Assembly: GCA_037355855.1 (NCBI GenBank)
Contig: CM074763.1
Span: 992,001 to 1,056,000, forward strand
Direction: 5' to 3'
Length of the DNA stretch: 64,000 nt
DNA from: Pseudo-nitzschia pungens
Taxonomy: Eukaryota; Bacillariophyta; Bacillariophyceae; Bacillariales; Bacillariaceae
The notes beneath the pieces are model-generated. The model did no database searches and was not told the DNA's origin. It worked only from the letters and a program-made list of their open reading frames with translations. Both the position numbers and the translations under genes were made by a program. Below are positions 33,792 through 45,965 of this stretch, in pieces. Within the stretch, counting starts at the first letter, position 1. Each line of letters begins with the position of its first letter.

Positions 33792-34414
33792 TGTGTCGTT
33801 ATTTAGTGTAAGGCAGCGGCAGTTGTGGTGGATGGCGATGCAGTTGAGAAAGGAAAAGAGGAAAATTGGTGTAAACAAATGTGAGTACCCGGATTGAAGT
33901 TGTTGACACTAGAAAAGCCGCAGTTGCGGTGGATTAACGCGACAAGGCAATGCTCGTCTTGCCGATTCGCGAGGAGAGGCAGCGCCGAATCGTGACAGCG
34001 TGTCAAGCTAGGTCGACACGAGAAAAAGCTAACCCCTTTGAAATATTTCGCAGAGGCAATGAGGAATTCTTCATGGAATGTGGTAGAACACAGGGCAGAT
34101 GCTTATGCTTAAAAACAGAGTTCAGGATTATGATTGGAGAATAGGAGGAACTTCTCCTCATAATCTTAACATCTGCTCAGAGAACCAACCAAAAAAAGGG
34201 ACATCTGTTTGAAAATAAAAAAGAAAAGACACTAGTACGGGTATCGAACAACACTCGATTCCAAGTACAAGTAAGGCACTCGTATTTTTTCGCTCAGAAA
34301 AACATCCAGTCATCAAGTACGTGTTTTCCGTCTTGAGAAGAATAGTGATTCAACTGTGTAATTGACGGTATGCGCACACTAAGGTAATCTTAATTACCCG
34401 TTATACATCAGTCT
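33792..34414. other. Intergenic region 5' of the two-bZIP gene
   Basis: 623 bases holding the promoter of the two-bZIP gene. A few short frames, none supportable. Confidence 0.35.
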
Positions 34415-34781
34415 CTACCCTGAGAAACGCGCGTCAAACTTTCCTCCTTCATCAACGAAGGAAACGCGCGTCAAACTTTTCCTCTTCTTTCGACTTTCAT
34501 CTTCGCTCCCGGAACCGGTTAGGTCGGACGATAGCAGCGACGATGACGATTGCGACCAAGATGGTGAACACCCATTAACCAATTTAGAAATTAACCTACC
34601 TTCTTTGAATACGTTCGCCGGGGTTTCGTTTCTTTTTCGGTGCGGTCACTTTTGCGGAATGTACTGATGTTGGCTGAGGGAAAGAGGTGCTGTCAAGGAT
34701 GTTTTCGCTTGACGTGCTTCGTGGACGGGTTGAATCCAGCGTAAGCTGAGGCATCGCCGGTGATCTATGGACGGCCTCCAT
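34415..34781 (-). CDS. Possible small basic protein with an RVxF (PP1-docking) motif
   Basis: Exon 1 (34600-34781) gives a 60-residue Ser/Pro-rich start ending KKKRNPGERIQR. A 94-nt intron (34506-34599, GTAGGT, branch-like GACCTAAC, acceptor GGGAG) restores phase into exon 2 (34415-34505), which reads EDESRKKRKSLTRVSFVDEG and ends FDARFSG. Total 90 residues. RVSF preceded by basic residues and followed by an acidic one is the consensus protein phosphatase 1 docking motif, so this could be a PP1 regulator (inference from a short motif). Unspliced, the two pieces are in different frames, so coding status depends on the intron. The 5' end may be incomplete. No family recognised. Confidence 0.42.
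34424..34484. repeat. Direct repeat of GAAACGCGCGTCAAACTTT
   Basis: Units at 34424-34446 and 34461-34484 differ by one T. The core contains the palindrome CGCGCG. On the minus strand they lie in exon 2 of the possible RVxF protein, read in two different frames (around SLTRVSF and KFDARFS). Confidence 0.7.
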
Positions 34782-36395
34782 TTAGGTAAAAGATTTCTTT
34801 TGTCCAGATGCAGACTTCTTCGAAGCAGCAAAATTTTGTAATTAGATCAATGGAAGTATCCAATGAAAATAGATCCTTCGCTCGTTGAAGGCATAACCTC
34901 GATGCCATGTTCGAAAGCGGCAAGTCGATTTTGCCAGTCACTTACTGTGTTTATACGAGGTATCGAACACCTACTGTGAAACTTATTTTGAATAGTAGCT
35001 CGATAGTCATCGATACCTGTGTTTGTCATGACTGTCCAATGGAGTTGTTGATGACTTCGGCTTGATGAAAACAATGGTGATTTGGATGGGCAGGAACAAA
35101 GCGATAAATGATTCATTTACGCGGTCGAGCCGATGTTTAAATTTTTTTAATCGCTTGACGCGTCTTTCATTCAGCGACATCACTACTAGCCGTCATGTAA
35201 ATCGTGTTTCAGTCGCGATTTCGTTGGGGGAAAAATTATACAGAACGATCTAAGTCCCCCTTTTGATAACCCGTTTCAGAGGGTTGCGGCAAACTCCAAC
35301 ATATTCGAATATTGTAGTATGAGTAATACGTCATACCTGTACAAGGTAAGGTTTACTTCTACGGTACATTACGATCTTCGTAATTTTACTACACTTCGTA
35401 TTTTTTCCTTCGTATACTACGAAGTTCCTATCAGCTGTCCCCCGGTTCTACATCCTCAACTACTAATTTCTACGGAAACCGGGGGACAGCTGATAGGAAT
35501 TCCGTAGTAGTGCTAACCAGACGTGATGGTGTGGTACCGTACGAGTAACCTTACTACTGTATTGTTAATAGTACTCGTACTCGTACTTGTACATACACAT
35601 TACGTAGTACGAAGTAAATCAAAACTAAAAGTTTCCGGCGCGGATTGATGTCGTAACGCGACTTAATGATACGAATATCAGCGATCCCCAGCATGACAGA
35701 ATCTCTTTCTGTCAATCTCAATGTTAAACAGACTCCGACCAAAAACAGATAAATCTAATGACGTTGTATTCCATTAATTCAGATTTGTTGGAGTCACGTA
35801 ATTTTCCATATTAAACTTTCGAGCAGATAAGGGAACAGCAGGGAAGCAGATTTGTTTTTTTCCAGTTTTTAATTAAGCCATTTTCAGGCATCTGTTCTTC
35901 ACTTCATTTTTCTCTGAGGTCACACTTTGTATTTCGAAAAGCGTTTCTGAATTCGCACAGATGTTTCGTGCGTCTGTAATGTTTGTCACGTCGATTCAAA
36001 TGTTGAATAAACAAAAAATGACGAAACACGAGTAAGTTGAATACAACTGTTCGCCAAATGTTACTATTGAAATCTGCAGCTGCTCAGTCGTAATTAAGCT
36101 GATTTCACTACTTACGCACGAACGAGAATCAACTTCCATAAAAAAAGTACGCACGGCTCGAATTTCGGAAAAGTTTTCTCACAAAATCTGACAACATGGA
36201 CACAAACCTTCAACGATTTCTCTTAACAAAAAGGCAGATGGCTGCTGTGAAGTTGGAACGCTCCACAGACTAAGGTTACCTCTATTCAACTAGTGGAAGC
36301 ATATCGCTGTTTCCATTGTTCGTCCATATTTCATTCAGCACAGCGAAAATATAGTGTAAGAAAAACGGATTTATTTTATTCATCGTCTTCGCGTC
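34782..36395. other. Intergenic region containing a long hairpin
   Basis: 1.6 kb with no supportable gene. It holds the inverted repeat at 35425-35499, TAAGGTTT/TAACCTTA motifs at about 35344, 35544 and 36271, and strings of ACTTCGTA around 35370-35425. The end (36300-36395) is likely 5' UTR of the first bZIP-PAS gene. Confidence 0.4.
35425..35499. repeat. Near-perfect long inverted repeat (hairpin)
   Basis: The 23-nt arm at 35425-35447 (TTCCTATCAGCTGTCCCCCG and three more) is the exact reverse complement of 35477-35499, with a 29-nt spacer. Outside the arms, ACTACGAAG (35418 side) and TTCCGTAGT continue as an imperfect stem. The arms are much more GC-rich than the flanks. Confidence 0.8.
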
Positions 36396-38770
36396 ATGTC
36401 TCAACGAGAATCAGAAGGGCACCAAGCTTTCCCCCAAGGGAACCCTCAACAACATCTGTACAGTCAATTGCCTACAAACAACGTCCCCATGAAACAAGGA
36501 AACGATTTGATGGCGAGTCCGTCGATAAATATTTCACAGAACGGCATTATGCAGAGTAACACGGTGACCATTGGTATGGTGCAGCAACAGTCGCATCAGC
36601 AGCAGCATCAGCAGCAGCAACAGTCGCATCAGCAGCAGCAACAACAAATTCCTATTATGTGGAAAGGACAACCTTCATTCGGACCAAACCCTACTATGAA
36701 CAATGCAAATGCAAACAATCAGACACAAAGCCATATACCTACACCATTTGCGCCAATTGTCCAATCGAACGGGGTGATACCGTTGAATACACCAATTGAG
36801 ACAAGCTCTCCAATTGCGCCAGGGAGTGCTTCGAACATTATCCTAGCCCCAGAACCCACTAATGTTTCTGATGTGAGTAGAACAAGCAGCAGAAAACCTC
36901 TATCAGTTTCAAAAATGAAATCTGGGAAGGTTTCAAAACAGGGTAAAAATGGCAACAAAATGCAAAATAATGATCAACACACCGTTGACGAAAAGACAGA
37001 AAAGAACCGAGAGCGAAATAGAGAGCATGCTCGATCAACACGGCTCCGAAAAAAAGCATACATTCAAAAGCTGAAGGATATGGCTCATGGTCTTCGTGCG
37101 GTTCAAACAAAAGAAATCCGAGAAAGACGTATATCAATGCAAAATATGATGAACATACAAAAAGTTCGTCGCGCTGTGGTGCAAACTGTTTTGGATTACC
37201 ATGCAGGCAACGAAAGAGATCCTTTAAAGTGGAGTGTGCTGCTAGAAAACTCATTTTGGTTGAAAAGTCCAGTGACACCATTTCGATGTTTTCGTAGATC
37301 TGAGGTTGATGGAGTAAGTAGAACTAATGTCGTTGGAATAGAGGAAGATTATTCGGCTTCGTGATGAACTTTGCGTGGTAATCTAAGCAATACGTCGATA
37401 TTTCCACAGGACTCTCGAATAGTACGAGGCATAGATGGAATGATTTGTGATGCTGCCAGTATTACTGTCATGGTCGAACGTATAGGTTGTCATAATGCTA
37501 GATGGCGAAGGATCAAGCGAAGCGACTTCCTTGAAACTCTCGACGATCGAGATGTTGTGAACCAGGAGATAGGAATGGCCCAGCAACCTGAATCAAGCCT
37601 TTCAAGTGAATCGAATTCTGATTCATCGCATTGCTCTGATACGAAAGCCTCATCGCAGAGAGAACAATCATCTCATGAGACGAAAGATTTGAACCACAAT
37701 TTGAGTACCGCTCCAAAGGTCAGCTCGTCAAGTGAAAGTGGTAAGACAAGAGAAAAAAACGCCAATATATCTTCTGAAAGTGAACCAACAAAAGCTAATA
37801 CATCTTCTTCGGACGAGGCCGACAAAGAGGAATCAAGGAAGAAGAAAAAGATATCAGGAGAACCTTCCTTTCGACCAAATAAGGTGAGCAGAATAAGCAA
37901 CGAAAATAACCATTGTCCAGTACTAAGTCGAACGTATTTACACATGGTGAATACAGAGCGCATTTCTGCATTCTATGCCGTGAACCAAGACGACATGATA
38001 TTGCTTGAGGATGTCTTGATGTGCCCATATGTTTTCCGGACGAAAAACGCTGTATTATGTGGAGCATTGGCTGATTGTGTTGTTCCCGGAATGCTTCGAG
38101 CTCATTTTTCCAACAACAACAAGCTCTTGAGCATGGAACTAGTATTTGATGCGATGGGATTTATGCAACAACTGGATAGTGCAAACGGAGGCGATACAAC
38201 CGCACAAGTGATACCTGGAAGTCTAGAAACAGCCCTAGTCCCTTGTCCTCACGAAGCTCGTATCATTACGGAAGCTACGCCACCTTACGCTATCGTTCAT
38301 GTGAATGAATCATGGACGAAAATGACTAAATATTCACAAATGGATGTAGAAGGGAAACCTCTTTTACCACTCCTTCAAGGCAAGAAAATTGATTCTACTG
38401 GTGAAAAAGTAAGCGTAAACACCAGAATCAAATCCGGGAGATTATCCCATGAGCTTGAAGATGTCTCAAAAGGTCGTTCAGCATGCTCCACCAGTGTCCA
38501 TTACATGAAAAACGGGAAGCCGTTTGTCGATTTCATGTGTTCCTATCCTTTGACAAAGTAAGTTTCAAAACCTTAGTGTAAACTGACAGTTTCTTGGTTG
38601 ACGTATTCGATGGGTAATTTGAATGACTGCATGGAACATAGTAAAAATCGACTTCACAATATCGCCTTATCGAAATCCCTTAACTTTCTCTCCTCAGTTC
38701 AACAGACCAAATCACGCATTTGCTTCACGTGAATCTAGAATTACCACAGACAATGGCGTTGATTTCATAG
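36396..38770 (+). CDS. bZIP-PAS transcription factor, copy A
   Basis: Three exons: 36396-37313, 37410-38557, 38698-38770; introns of 96 nt (phase 0) and 140 nt (phase 2), GTAAGT...CAG; 712 residues. A Gln-rich activation-type region (about residues 65-90) precedes the basic region KNRERNREHARSTRLRKKA near residue 205 with the bZIP N-x7-R pattern. Next is a conserved linker block (RRAVVQTVLDYHAG, then FWLKSPVTPFRCFRRSE). After a Ser/Glu/Lys-rich spacer comes a C-terminal PAS-like domain: VVPGMLRAHFSNNNKLLSME and VNESWTKMTKYSQMDVEGKP. The LOV photoactive motif (NCRFLQ) is absent: GKPLLPLLQG has no Cys there. It lies head-to-tail with copy B, whose intron positions and phases are identical, so the pair is a tandem duplication. 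It probably acts as a nuclear DNA-binding sensor; ligand and targets unknown. Confidence 0.9.
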
Positions 38771-40048
38771 ATGAGTGTTAGCTAGCCAGTGGAAACTCAA
38801 GTGGTTCCTTATTCTTCTTGAATCAATTTAAAAGCGAGAGGGGGTGCTGTTGCTCAATTACGAGGAAAGGGAAATTCAAACAGTCAAACATGTAGGTGAT
38901 CTTTTCCGTAACACATTCACTAAAAGGTTGCCTTCAAGTGTCGCTCATTTACTAGCTGCAAAACAAATACCATGAAGCTCACATTTTGTCAGTATTACTA
39001 GTATAAATATCAGTTTGAGGTCTTCTGTAAAAGGAGGAGGTGGTGGTCAGCAGGCTATTGTCTTCTTCCCACCAGTAGGTTTCTGGCATCGATTTCAATA
39101 TACAGACACTACTGCAAAAAAGAGTTCCGGAAGCTATAAACAAATGAGAGAGTCATGGTTTCATATTAGCTCTCACCTTTAGTACTAATACTAGTACTCC
39201 TACCCAACAACTTGCTTCTTCTTGCTCTTCTTGCTTACAGTTCGAGGATCAGCAAAAAATAGACCTACTACCCAGCACCACCACCACCACTACTGGTGAG
39301 CGACCAGCAGTCAAAAATACCGACCACGGTAATCCCTACAATCCTGTAGATTATTCTTCTTTTTCACTTGGTGCCAAGGAACACCTTTTCTACCTCTGAT
39401 ACTCACCATGGGCAAGAACTACTAGCGAAGCTGGAGTTTTCTGCCACCAGTTGCTGATTTCATAACTTACTACTATTTTTTTGATGGGTCCAACACCAGT
39501 TGTCCGTGCGACGCACGTACCGTTATTTTGCGAACACTGGCCCTATGATTTTCCATCGAAGAGTAAGTTACTCAGTCGTACATTTCCGTACTGTAATAAT
39601 TGACCCTGAATGCATAGCGACAACAACATTGTCATCATCACCCGTCACACCCGTGAAATATTGAGGAATCGTCCATTGTTGTCGCACGAAAAAAAAAGTA
39701 GTCGCGTGAGTGACATCACTGGATGTCATCCAGGAAGTCATTAAATAGATGAGGCACTGACGCTAAAATGACGAACGTAGAAAGAAAAAGAATACTTATT
39801 TTAAATAACTGTTTTTCCAGGATGACGTTAGTCAAACCATCGTCCTTAAGTCGTCGATGTTCCTCACATCTTGCTCTTAGACGTTTTGAATTTCTTTTTT
39901 TCCAAAAGCACCATTGAAATGTAACATCCCTTCCCAAAACAAACCCTTACTGAATCATAAATAGTGTGGATGAAACGAAGACTCGACAATGGACAATGAA
40001 ATTGGAGGACACGAATAAGCTTATTAACAACCTTCAAAAGAAATAACG
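38771..40048. other. Spacer between the tandem bZIP-PAS genes
   Basis: 1.3 kb with no supportable gene. It contains ACTAGTACT-type strings near 39185, a (CCA)n stretch at about 39280-39293 and A/T runs. Promoter of copy B expected at the right end. Confidence 0.35.
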
Positions 40049-43000
40049 ATGGATCATCATCAGCAGCATCATCATCAGCGGCAGCAACAGCAGCAGCAAG
40101 CGCAAGCGCAACAGCAACAGCAGCAGGCGTTTAGTAGACCAATTGCACCAAATCCTCCTGCTACATCGATAACAAACAATACATCCAATGCGCATCATCC
40201 ATCAGTTCCAGCAATGTACTCCAATAATACTGCACCAATATCCCATCACCAACCAACACAACAACATATCACTGCAGCTCCTGCGGTGGTCGGTAACGCA
40301 ATGAACTCTCAGGTGATGGGGCAACTGATGACTAATCCGGCCCTAGCAGCAGTCGCCGCAGCGACTCCTCTTCTTCCACCCGCCGCGATGATAACGAACC
40401 CTGGTGCTTTCTTAACGATGCCAGAATACTACCGACCCCAATCTTCAGTAGTGAATCCAGGGGCTCCCACGAGCGATTCACAACAACAACAAATGACAGC
40501 AAAGACTTCTGCGGCTGCAATTAATTCTTCCGTTGCAATTCCACCACAACTGGTCACAGCGGGGCAACAAACTGCTACAGTTGGTCAACAGCAGCAACAT
40601 GTTCCGACTGGAACTATCCCTCAACAGCAGCAACAGCAGCAGCAACAACAACAACAGCAAACTGCACACCCGCAACTATTCGCCATCCCGGGTGTGTCAG
40701 GTATGCAATACCAAACTATATTGCCGTACGGTGTCACGTTACCAAATCCTGTTTTAACATCGACGCCTGGGGTGAATCCCATGGCTCCCTCATCTGTTCA
40801 GGTTCATATGGCAGCGAACGCCGCAGCTTCACAGGCAATTGCTGCCGCAAATGGGAAACCGAACCCGATAGTTGTAGAGAGTAATGGAAGAGCATCCACC
40901 GCTACAGGGAAACGCAGAACAAAAGATCTAACGTCCGAGGAGCGAGCCCAACAAAACAGAGATCGGAACAGGGAGCATGCTCGATCAACGCGACTTCGGA
41001 AGAAAGCATATGTCTCGAAGTTAAAAGAGTTGGTTGATGGACTTCATGCAGAACGAACCGAAGAAGTTAGACAACGGAGGGTTGCAATACAGCACTTAGC
41101 GGAGACCCAAGATGTCCGCAGAGCAGTGGTTCGGAGTTTTCTACGTTTTCATGCTAGCTACGAAACAGACAAACGAAAATGGACTACCCTATTGGAGGAT
41201 AGTTTTTGGTTCAAACAGCCTGTTACACCGTATCGATGCTTTCGTAGAAGTGAGATCGAAAACGTAAGTTTTGTACCTTTGCCGTTCATATCAATACAGT
41301 TAACTGTACTACTGTGAACATCAACTATTGTTTCATGGTATTGGCTTTGGTGATTTAGATATGTTGAGTTATAATCACGTTTTTTCATCGTCATTTTCTC
41401 ACTTTCAAATGCGACCTCATCTTTGCATGACTTGCGAACTTTTCTTTTTTCAATGTAGGAGAGCCGAATGACCCGCGGGGTTGAGGGAATGATTGCAGAT
41501 GCATCGAGTATAGCGGTAATGATCGAGGGAGTAGGATCACGAAGTTCAAGGTGGGCACAACTCAAGCGAGAAGAATTTATTGCTAGAGAAGAGGAAAGAA
41601 CTGGGCGGAAGCGCATGCCAAGAAACATTGTTCAACGAAACAATGGGTTCCGACATGCGATCTCTAGCATCTCTGCATCAAGTTCCGATTCTTCAAACAC
41701 CGGTACGAATAATTGTTCTAGTGGAGGAGAAGAGAACAACAACAACAAAAACGCTCGCCACAAGGTACAAAAAAGTAATGCCAATTCATCTGAGGAGGGG
41801 TCAGGCAATGCCACCAAGAATGTTAGCAGTTCTAGTCACGAAGGGCAATGTGCAGCTCAAAGTAGCACAAACAATATCGCTGGAGATTTTCACGACTATC
41901 ACGCTAAACCTCTTCCTGATCCAAAACTTCCAGCAGATCCTACCGGACAAGCTATTGGGTCAGAGGCTTCCAATAGCGGGGATGATACCAAACGTGTAAG
42001 CACTTCGTCTGTGGACGACTCAGCTGCAGCTATCAAGATTCCATCCAACAATGGATCAAACAAACGCCGTAAGGTCGACCCTAACAAATCCAATGGTGCG
42101 ACGGCAACAACAACGTTAGACGGAAGATTGAAATCAGAATCAGCGGGGATTGCAGCCGCGAAAGCTTCGAATAGCTTTCTTCCGGCAAACATGATAGCGA
42201 AAAAAGGGGGTATTGCACATAATGTTCGTCCTGTCGTGAGCTCTGTGTCTATTCAAAAGAGTGGCAACGCCCGTCTTGCAATGGCTCCGGCGGTTCCCCT
42301 TCCTCCCTTTGCTGGTATCGGGAAACGTCCTGGTGGAATATCACACAGTGCGTCATCAGCAGTGTCCATGTCCATTGCTGATAATAATATCAATGGGAAA
42401 TCAAAAAACGGTAGCATTGTAGATTCCACCCCTTCAAGGCGTCCTACACTCGCGAACGTGGCTCTCGAAGCCCCGGCTGGGATATCTACTGGACCACAAA
42501 TCATATCCGGTGATGTCGAGACATCCTCAAGCAACTCGTCTCGAAACAAGCCACAAATAAAAGCCTATTACCATTTCAACGAGGACGACATGATTCTAAT
42601 GAATGATGTAATCATGTGTCCATTTGTTTTCAGAACACAGGATGCCGTTTTGTGCGGAGCACTCTCTGAATGCGTCATGCCCGGTATGCTTCGGGGAGAA
42701 TTTTCATCGCGAAACAAGCTCCTGAGTTTGGAGATGGTGTACGACTCTATGGGCCTTATGCAGCAGCTTGAACGATGTAGTGGATCGGAGTTGATGGCCC
42801 AAATCATCCCTGGTAGCCTAGAGATGGCACTGACACCCGTTCCCTACGAATGCAGAGTGATAACTCTAGCCGAGCCTCCGTATTTGATCATTAATGTGAA
42901 CGAAGCATGGACCAAGTTGACAAAGTACACACAAGTGGACGTGGAAGGTGCAGAGCTTTTCAAAATTCTAGATTCTGCCTCGAATCGGATCGGGAAGCAA

Positions 43001-43368
43001 GCGTCGAATCCCCCGTACAATCTTACCGAAGTGAGCGAGGGACGCTGCAAGTGCATCACAAGGTTTCATTACGACAAAGATGGTCGGGAGTTTGTAGATT
43101 TCATGTGCTCCTATCCACTCACGAAGTAAGTTGCTGTTGAGATGCGACATTCATCATTCCATTGCTGCACTTTCGTGAATTTGAGACGACAAAAGCACAA
43201 GCCGCTTCGATTCTCACTTTCTTTCTCCAATCTTACTATTTTCTTAGCGCCAACAACGAAGTGACTCACATTCTTCACGTGAGCAAAGAACTTCGATCAC
43301 TGGAAGAGTCAACGGAACTGCAGGAATCTGACATAGGAAGCAGCGATGCCAATGATGACAACTCGTAA
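40049..43368 (+). CDS. bZIP-PAS transcription factor, copy B
   Basis: Three exons: 40049-41263, 41459-43125, 43248-43368; introns of 195 nt (phase 0) and 122 nt (phase 2); 1000 residues. The N-terminus is strongly His/Gln-rich with several polyQ runs (about residues 10-28 and 193-205). Near residue 308 the basic region QNRDRNREHARSTRLRKKAY leads into VSKLKELVDGL. The same linker block as copy A follows (RRAVVRSFLRFHAS, FWFKQPVTPYRCFRRSE), then a 270-residue Ser/Asn/Gly-rich spacer with KRRKVDPNK, and a PAS-like domain with MPGMLRGEFSSRNKLLSLEM and VNEAWTKLTKYTQVDVEG. No LOV Cys. The last exon, NANNEVTHILHVSKELRS, aligns with copy A's STDQITHLLHVNLEL. It is longer than copy A mainly in low-complexity parts. 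Probably a nuclear regulator, possibly partnering with copy A through the zipper (inference). Confidence 0.92.
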
Positions 43369-44427
43369 CAACACACGAGATTTTTTACTTAGCTATTGAC
43401 TGGGGATACGGCTAAACTTTGCAAATATAGAGTGTTTTCAAAAATCGGAGAAAAGGAATCAATGTTAAATCATTCTCGCATCACAGAACAACCTACACTG
43501 CGCATACTGCAAAATACTGGCAATGATTCATCCGCCAACCTGGAAACTTCATTACAGTACTTTCTAAATCTTAAGGTTGTCATTATGTCTAAAATCATCA
43601 TGAAATTCAGTGGAATTTTCCTCATTTGAGTAGATCACTGCCATGCTGATTTCTTGCTGCACTACGGTACATTTCGAAAGGCCCAACTGATGAGAGGAGA
43701 GCGAGCTTATTCCATAGAGAATCATCGTGCACAACAGCATCCTTGATTCACTTTTTCATCGGCATGATTGGCTAAACCTTATTCCAACAGAAGGCTTCAA
43801 GAGACATCGAAACCGCTTAACCCCCATGTGTTCAGAATTCGTAACCTTTAAAAGCCTTACCGTCACCTTGTGCACTAATTAAGATCTTACCGTATGTTTG
43901 GAATTTGGAATTCGTCCTTGGACTAAGGTTTATCATGTTCGTGCTGAGTTCGTACCTCTACGATTTTATGGCTCACCAAGTTCCGTTCGTAGGATAAGGG
44001 CCTGAAGCAGGCCTAACACACCGAACACCGCAGCATCGTTTTTGGTGTTTCGGATGCGGTACCAGTAGGTAACTTAGGTAACCTTAACCTTACCTCGTAC
44101 GGTAGGTAGCATCGCCGTGCTCGATCGCGCACTCTACTCCTCTGCTCTGCTGGTTTCTCGCGTGATCACAACGTGCGCGCGCTATTTTCGGTTCCGGTAA
44201 AAATTCCTCGAGCATCCTTTTTTCTCACCGAGCGAGTGAGAGAGGCATGTGAACGGAACTCACCACTCGCGATCGAACGCGAATTGACAAAAAATCAGTA
44301 ATAATAACACCGAAGCGAGAGCGGAGCCGTTTGCACAGCTCATTGAGAAACTCTTCATTCCGACGACGGGAGCTACAACCAATTTTCTAGCACAGCTCGA
44401 ATAATCTTACCATTCCCTCCTTTCAAG
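43369..44427. promoter_or_regulatory. Intergenic region upstream of the RAD6-type gene
   Basis: 1.06 kb with no supportable gene. GGTAACCTTAACCTTACC (two head-to-tail motif copies) lies at 44077-44094. GC-rich CGCGCGC strings at 44160-44185 precede the RAD6 start by about 250 bp. Confidence 0.4.
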
Positions 44428-45359
44428 ATGAGCACGAGTGCGAGACGACGTCTTCTGAGGGACTTCAAACGGTAAGCTCAGCCATTGCCCGGCCAACTGT
44501 CGTCCTTCTGGTGCTGCACAGGACTCCCCCCAACGCCACAAAAGTCACTCTCTTAGTTCCGCAAAAAAATTTCCGCGCACTCGAAATGCACGAAAGGAAC
44601 ACGGGTTTCATTGGTGGTTGGTCTTAACTTATCGAGAAATGGAATCGACCGAACTGTTTTCGGCCGTTTTAGACCATGATTCACTCGCCAGCCACAACGC
44701 TTTCAATCCCTCGCTTTTTCCAACCCGTTGCAATGGATTGATTCAATGCACAATTTGTTTCTTTTTTTTTCTTATTGCTACTGCGCACACCGCTCACACT
44801 TGATCCACCATTTTCCGATTGAATCTGTAACCGATCGCCCCAACCATTCTTGCACCGAACGGACGAAACGAAATCAATCGAAATCGAAATGAATTGAATT
44901 GAATTGAATACTACAAACCCATCCACAACCAATAACAACAGCCTCCAGAATGACCCTCCTTCGGGGGTGACGGGCGCTCCCATGGACACCAACATTATGC
45001 TGTGGCAGGCCGTCATATTTGGGCCCGACGACACGCCGTGGGAGGGGGGGACCTTCAAATTGGTTTTGGAGTTTACGGAAGACTATCCTAACAAGGCACC
45101 ACAGGTTCGGTTTTTGACAAAGATGTTCCACCCCAACATCTACAACGACGGGCAGATTTGCCTGGACATTTTGCAAAACCAATGGTCTCCCATCTACGAC
45201 ATATCCGCCATATTGACCAGCATCCAATCCCTGCTGTGCGATCCCAACCCCGCCTCGCCCGCCAATTCGGAAGCCAGTCGGCTGTACAATGAGAATCGAC
45301 GCGAGTACAACCGCCGCGTCCGGGAGATTGTAGAACAATCGTGGCAGGACGAGTCCTAG
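44428..45359 (+). CDS. RAD6: Ubiquitin-conjugating enzyme E2, RAD6/UBE2A type
   Basis: Exon 1 (44428-44471) encodes [15 protein letters not shown]; exon 2 (44942-45359) continues [13 protein letters not shown]. The 470-nt intron (GTAAGC...CAACAG) splits the Arg15 codon, and the join restores the RAD6 sequence exactly in length: 153 residues versus 152 in human UBE2A. The catalytic Cys88 sits in [11 protein letters not shown], preceded by the HPN motif (MFHPNIY), and the tail VEQSWQDES is RAD6-like. RAD6 E2s partner RAD18 (PCNA ubiquitination) and BRE1 (H2B ubiquitination) in the nucleus. The N-terminal 15 residues, conserved in RAD6, lie on a separate 44-nt exon that open-frame searches would miss. 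Confidence 0.96.
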
Positions 45360-45965
45360 ACCGCATCGGTCGTGGCGTTCCCGGTTTGAAAAAAAAAAGA
45401 GAAAGAAAAAGAAAAAGGCCGAACGAGGACGAAACACAAAGAAAACGACGATCAAAACTTCAATAATGGACGCGTCCGAAGTTGCTGCAAACGAACCCCC
45501 GTGGGTGAAGGACTGGACATTCTTTTCTATCTCGCGGAGCCACCAACCGTACCGGTACGGCCCAGGCTCTCCAAGCTAGACTAGAGCGCGCGTGTTTTGT
45601 AGTCAAAATTGCTTGCATGACGCAATCGAAAAACCAGTATCCTGCCAGAAGAGAGGGGGGAAAGAGGCAGAATTGGGACGACTGATTTATCAAACTATAA
45701 TACCGCAATAGATTTTTCATTTCAAATAAATCATAATGATGTATTCGTACGCCAATGGTTCGAGAAGTTGTGAATGATCCCAGCGCATTTCTTCCTCACG
45801 ATGGCGCTAACACAACCACACGGCCCGTGAATTGTTTCCCTCACAAATCAAGCTCGAGTACTTTGTTCGTATATATCTATCTATATCTATTACGTGTAGT
45901 ATATGAATTTCGTTTCTATTTCGTTCGAATGGTGATCGACGAGAGCAATGCTCCTTGCTTAGATC
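45360..45965. other. Convergent 3' region RAD6 / L7Ae-fold gene
   Basis: 606 bases between convergent genes. An A/G-rich run (poly-A and AGAAA) at 45390-45420 likely lies in the RAD6 3' UTR. No supportable gene. Confidence 0.35.

Noticed and set aside
36396..43368. Whether the bZIP-PAS pair could be aureochrome blue-light receptors.
   Set aside because: The LOV photoactive Cys motif is absent in both copies.
44681..44803. Open frame inside the RAD6 intron.
   Set aside because: No domain, and the intron is defined by the exact RAD6 join.
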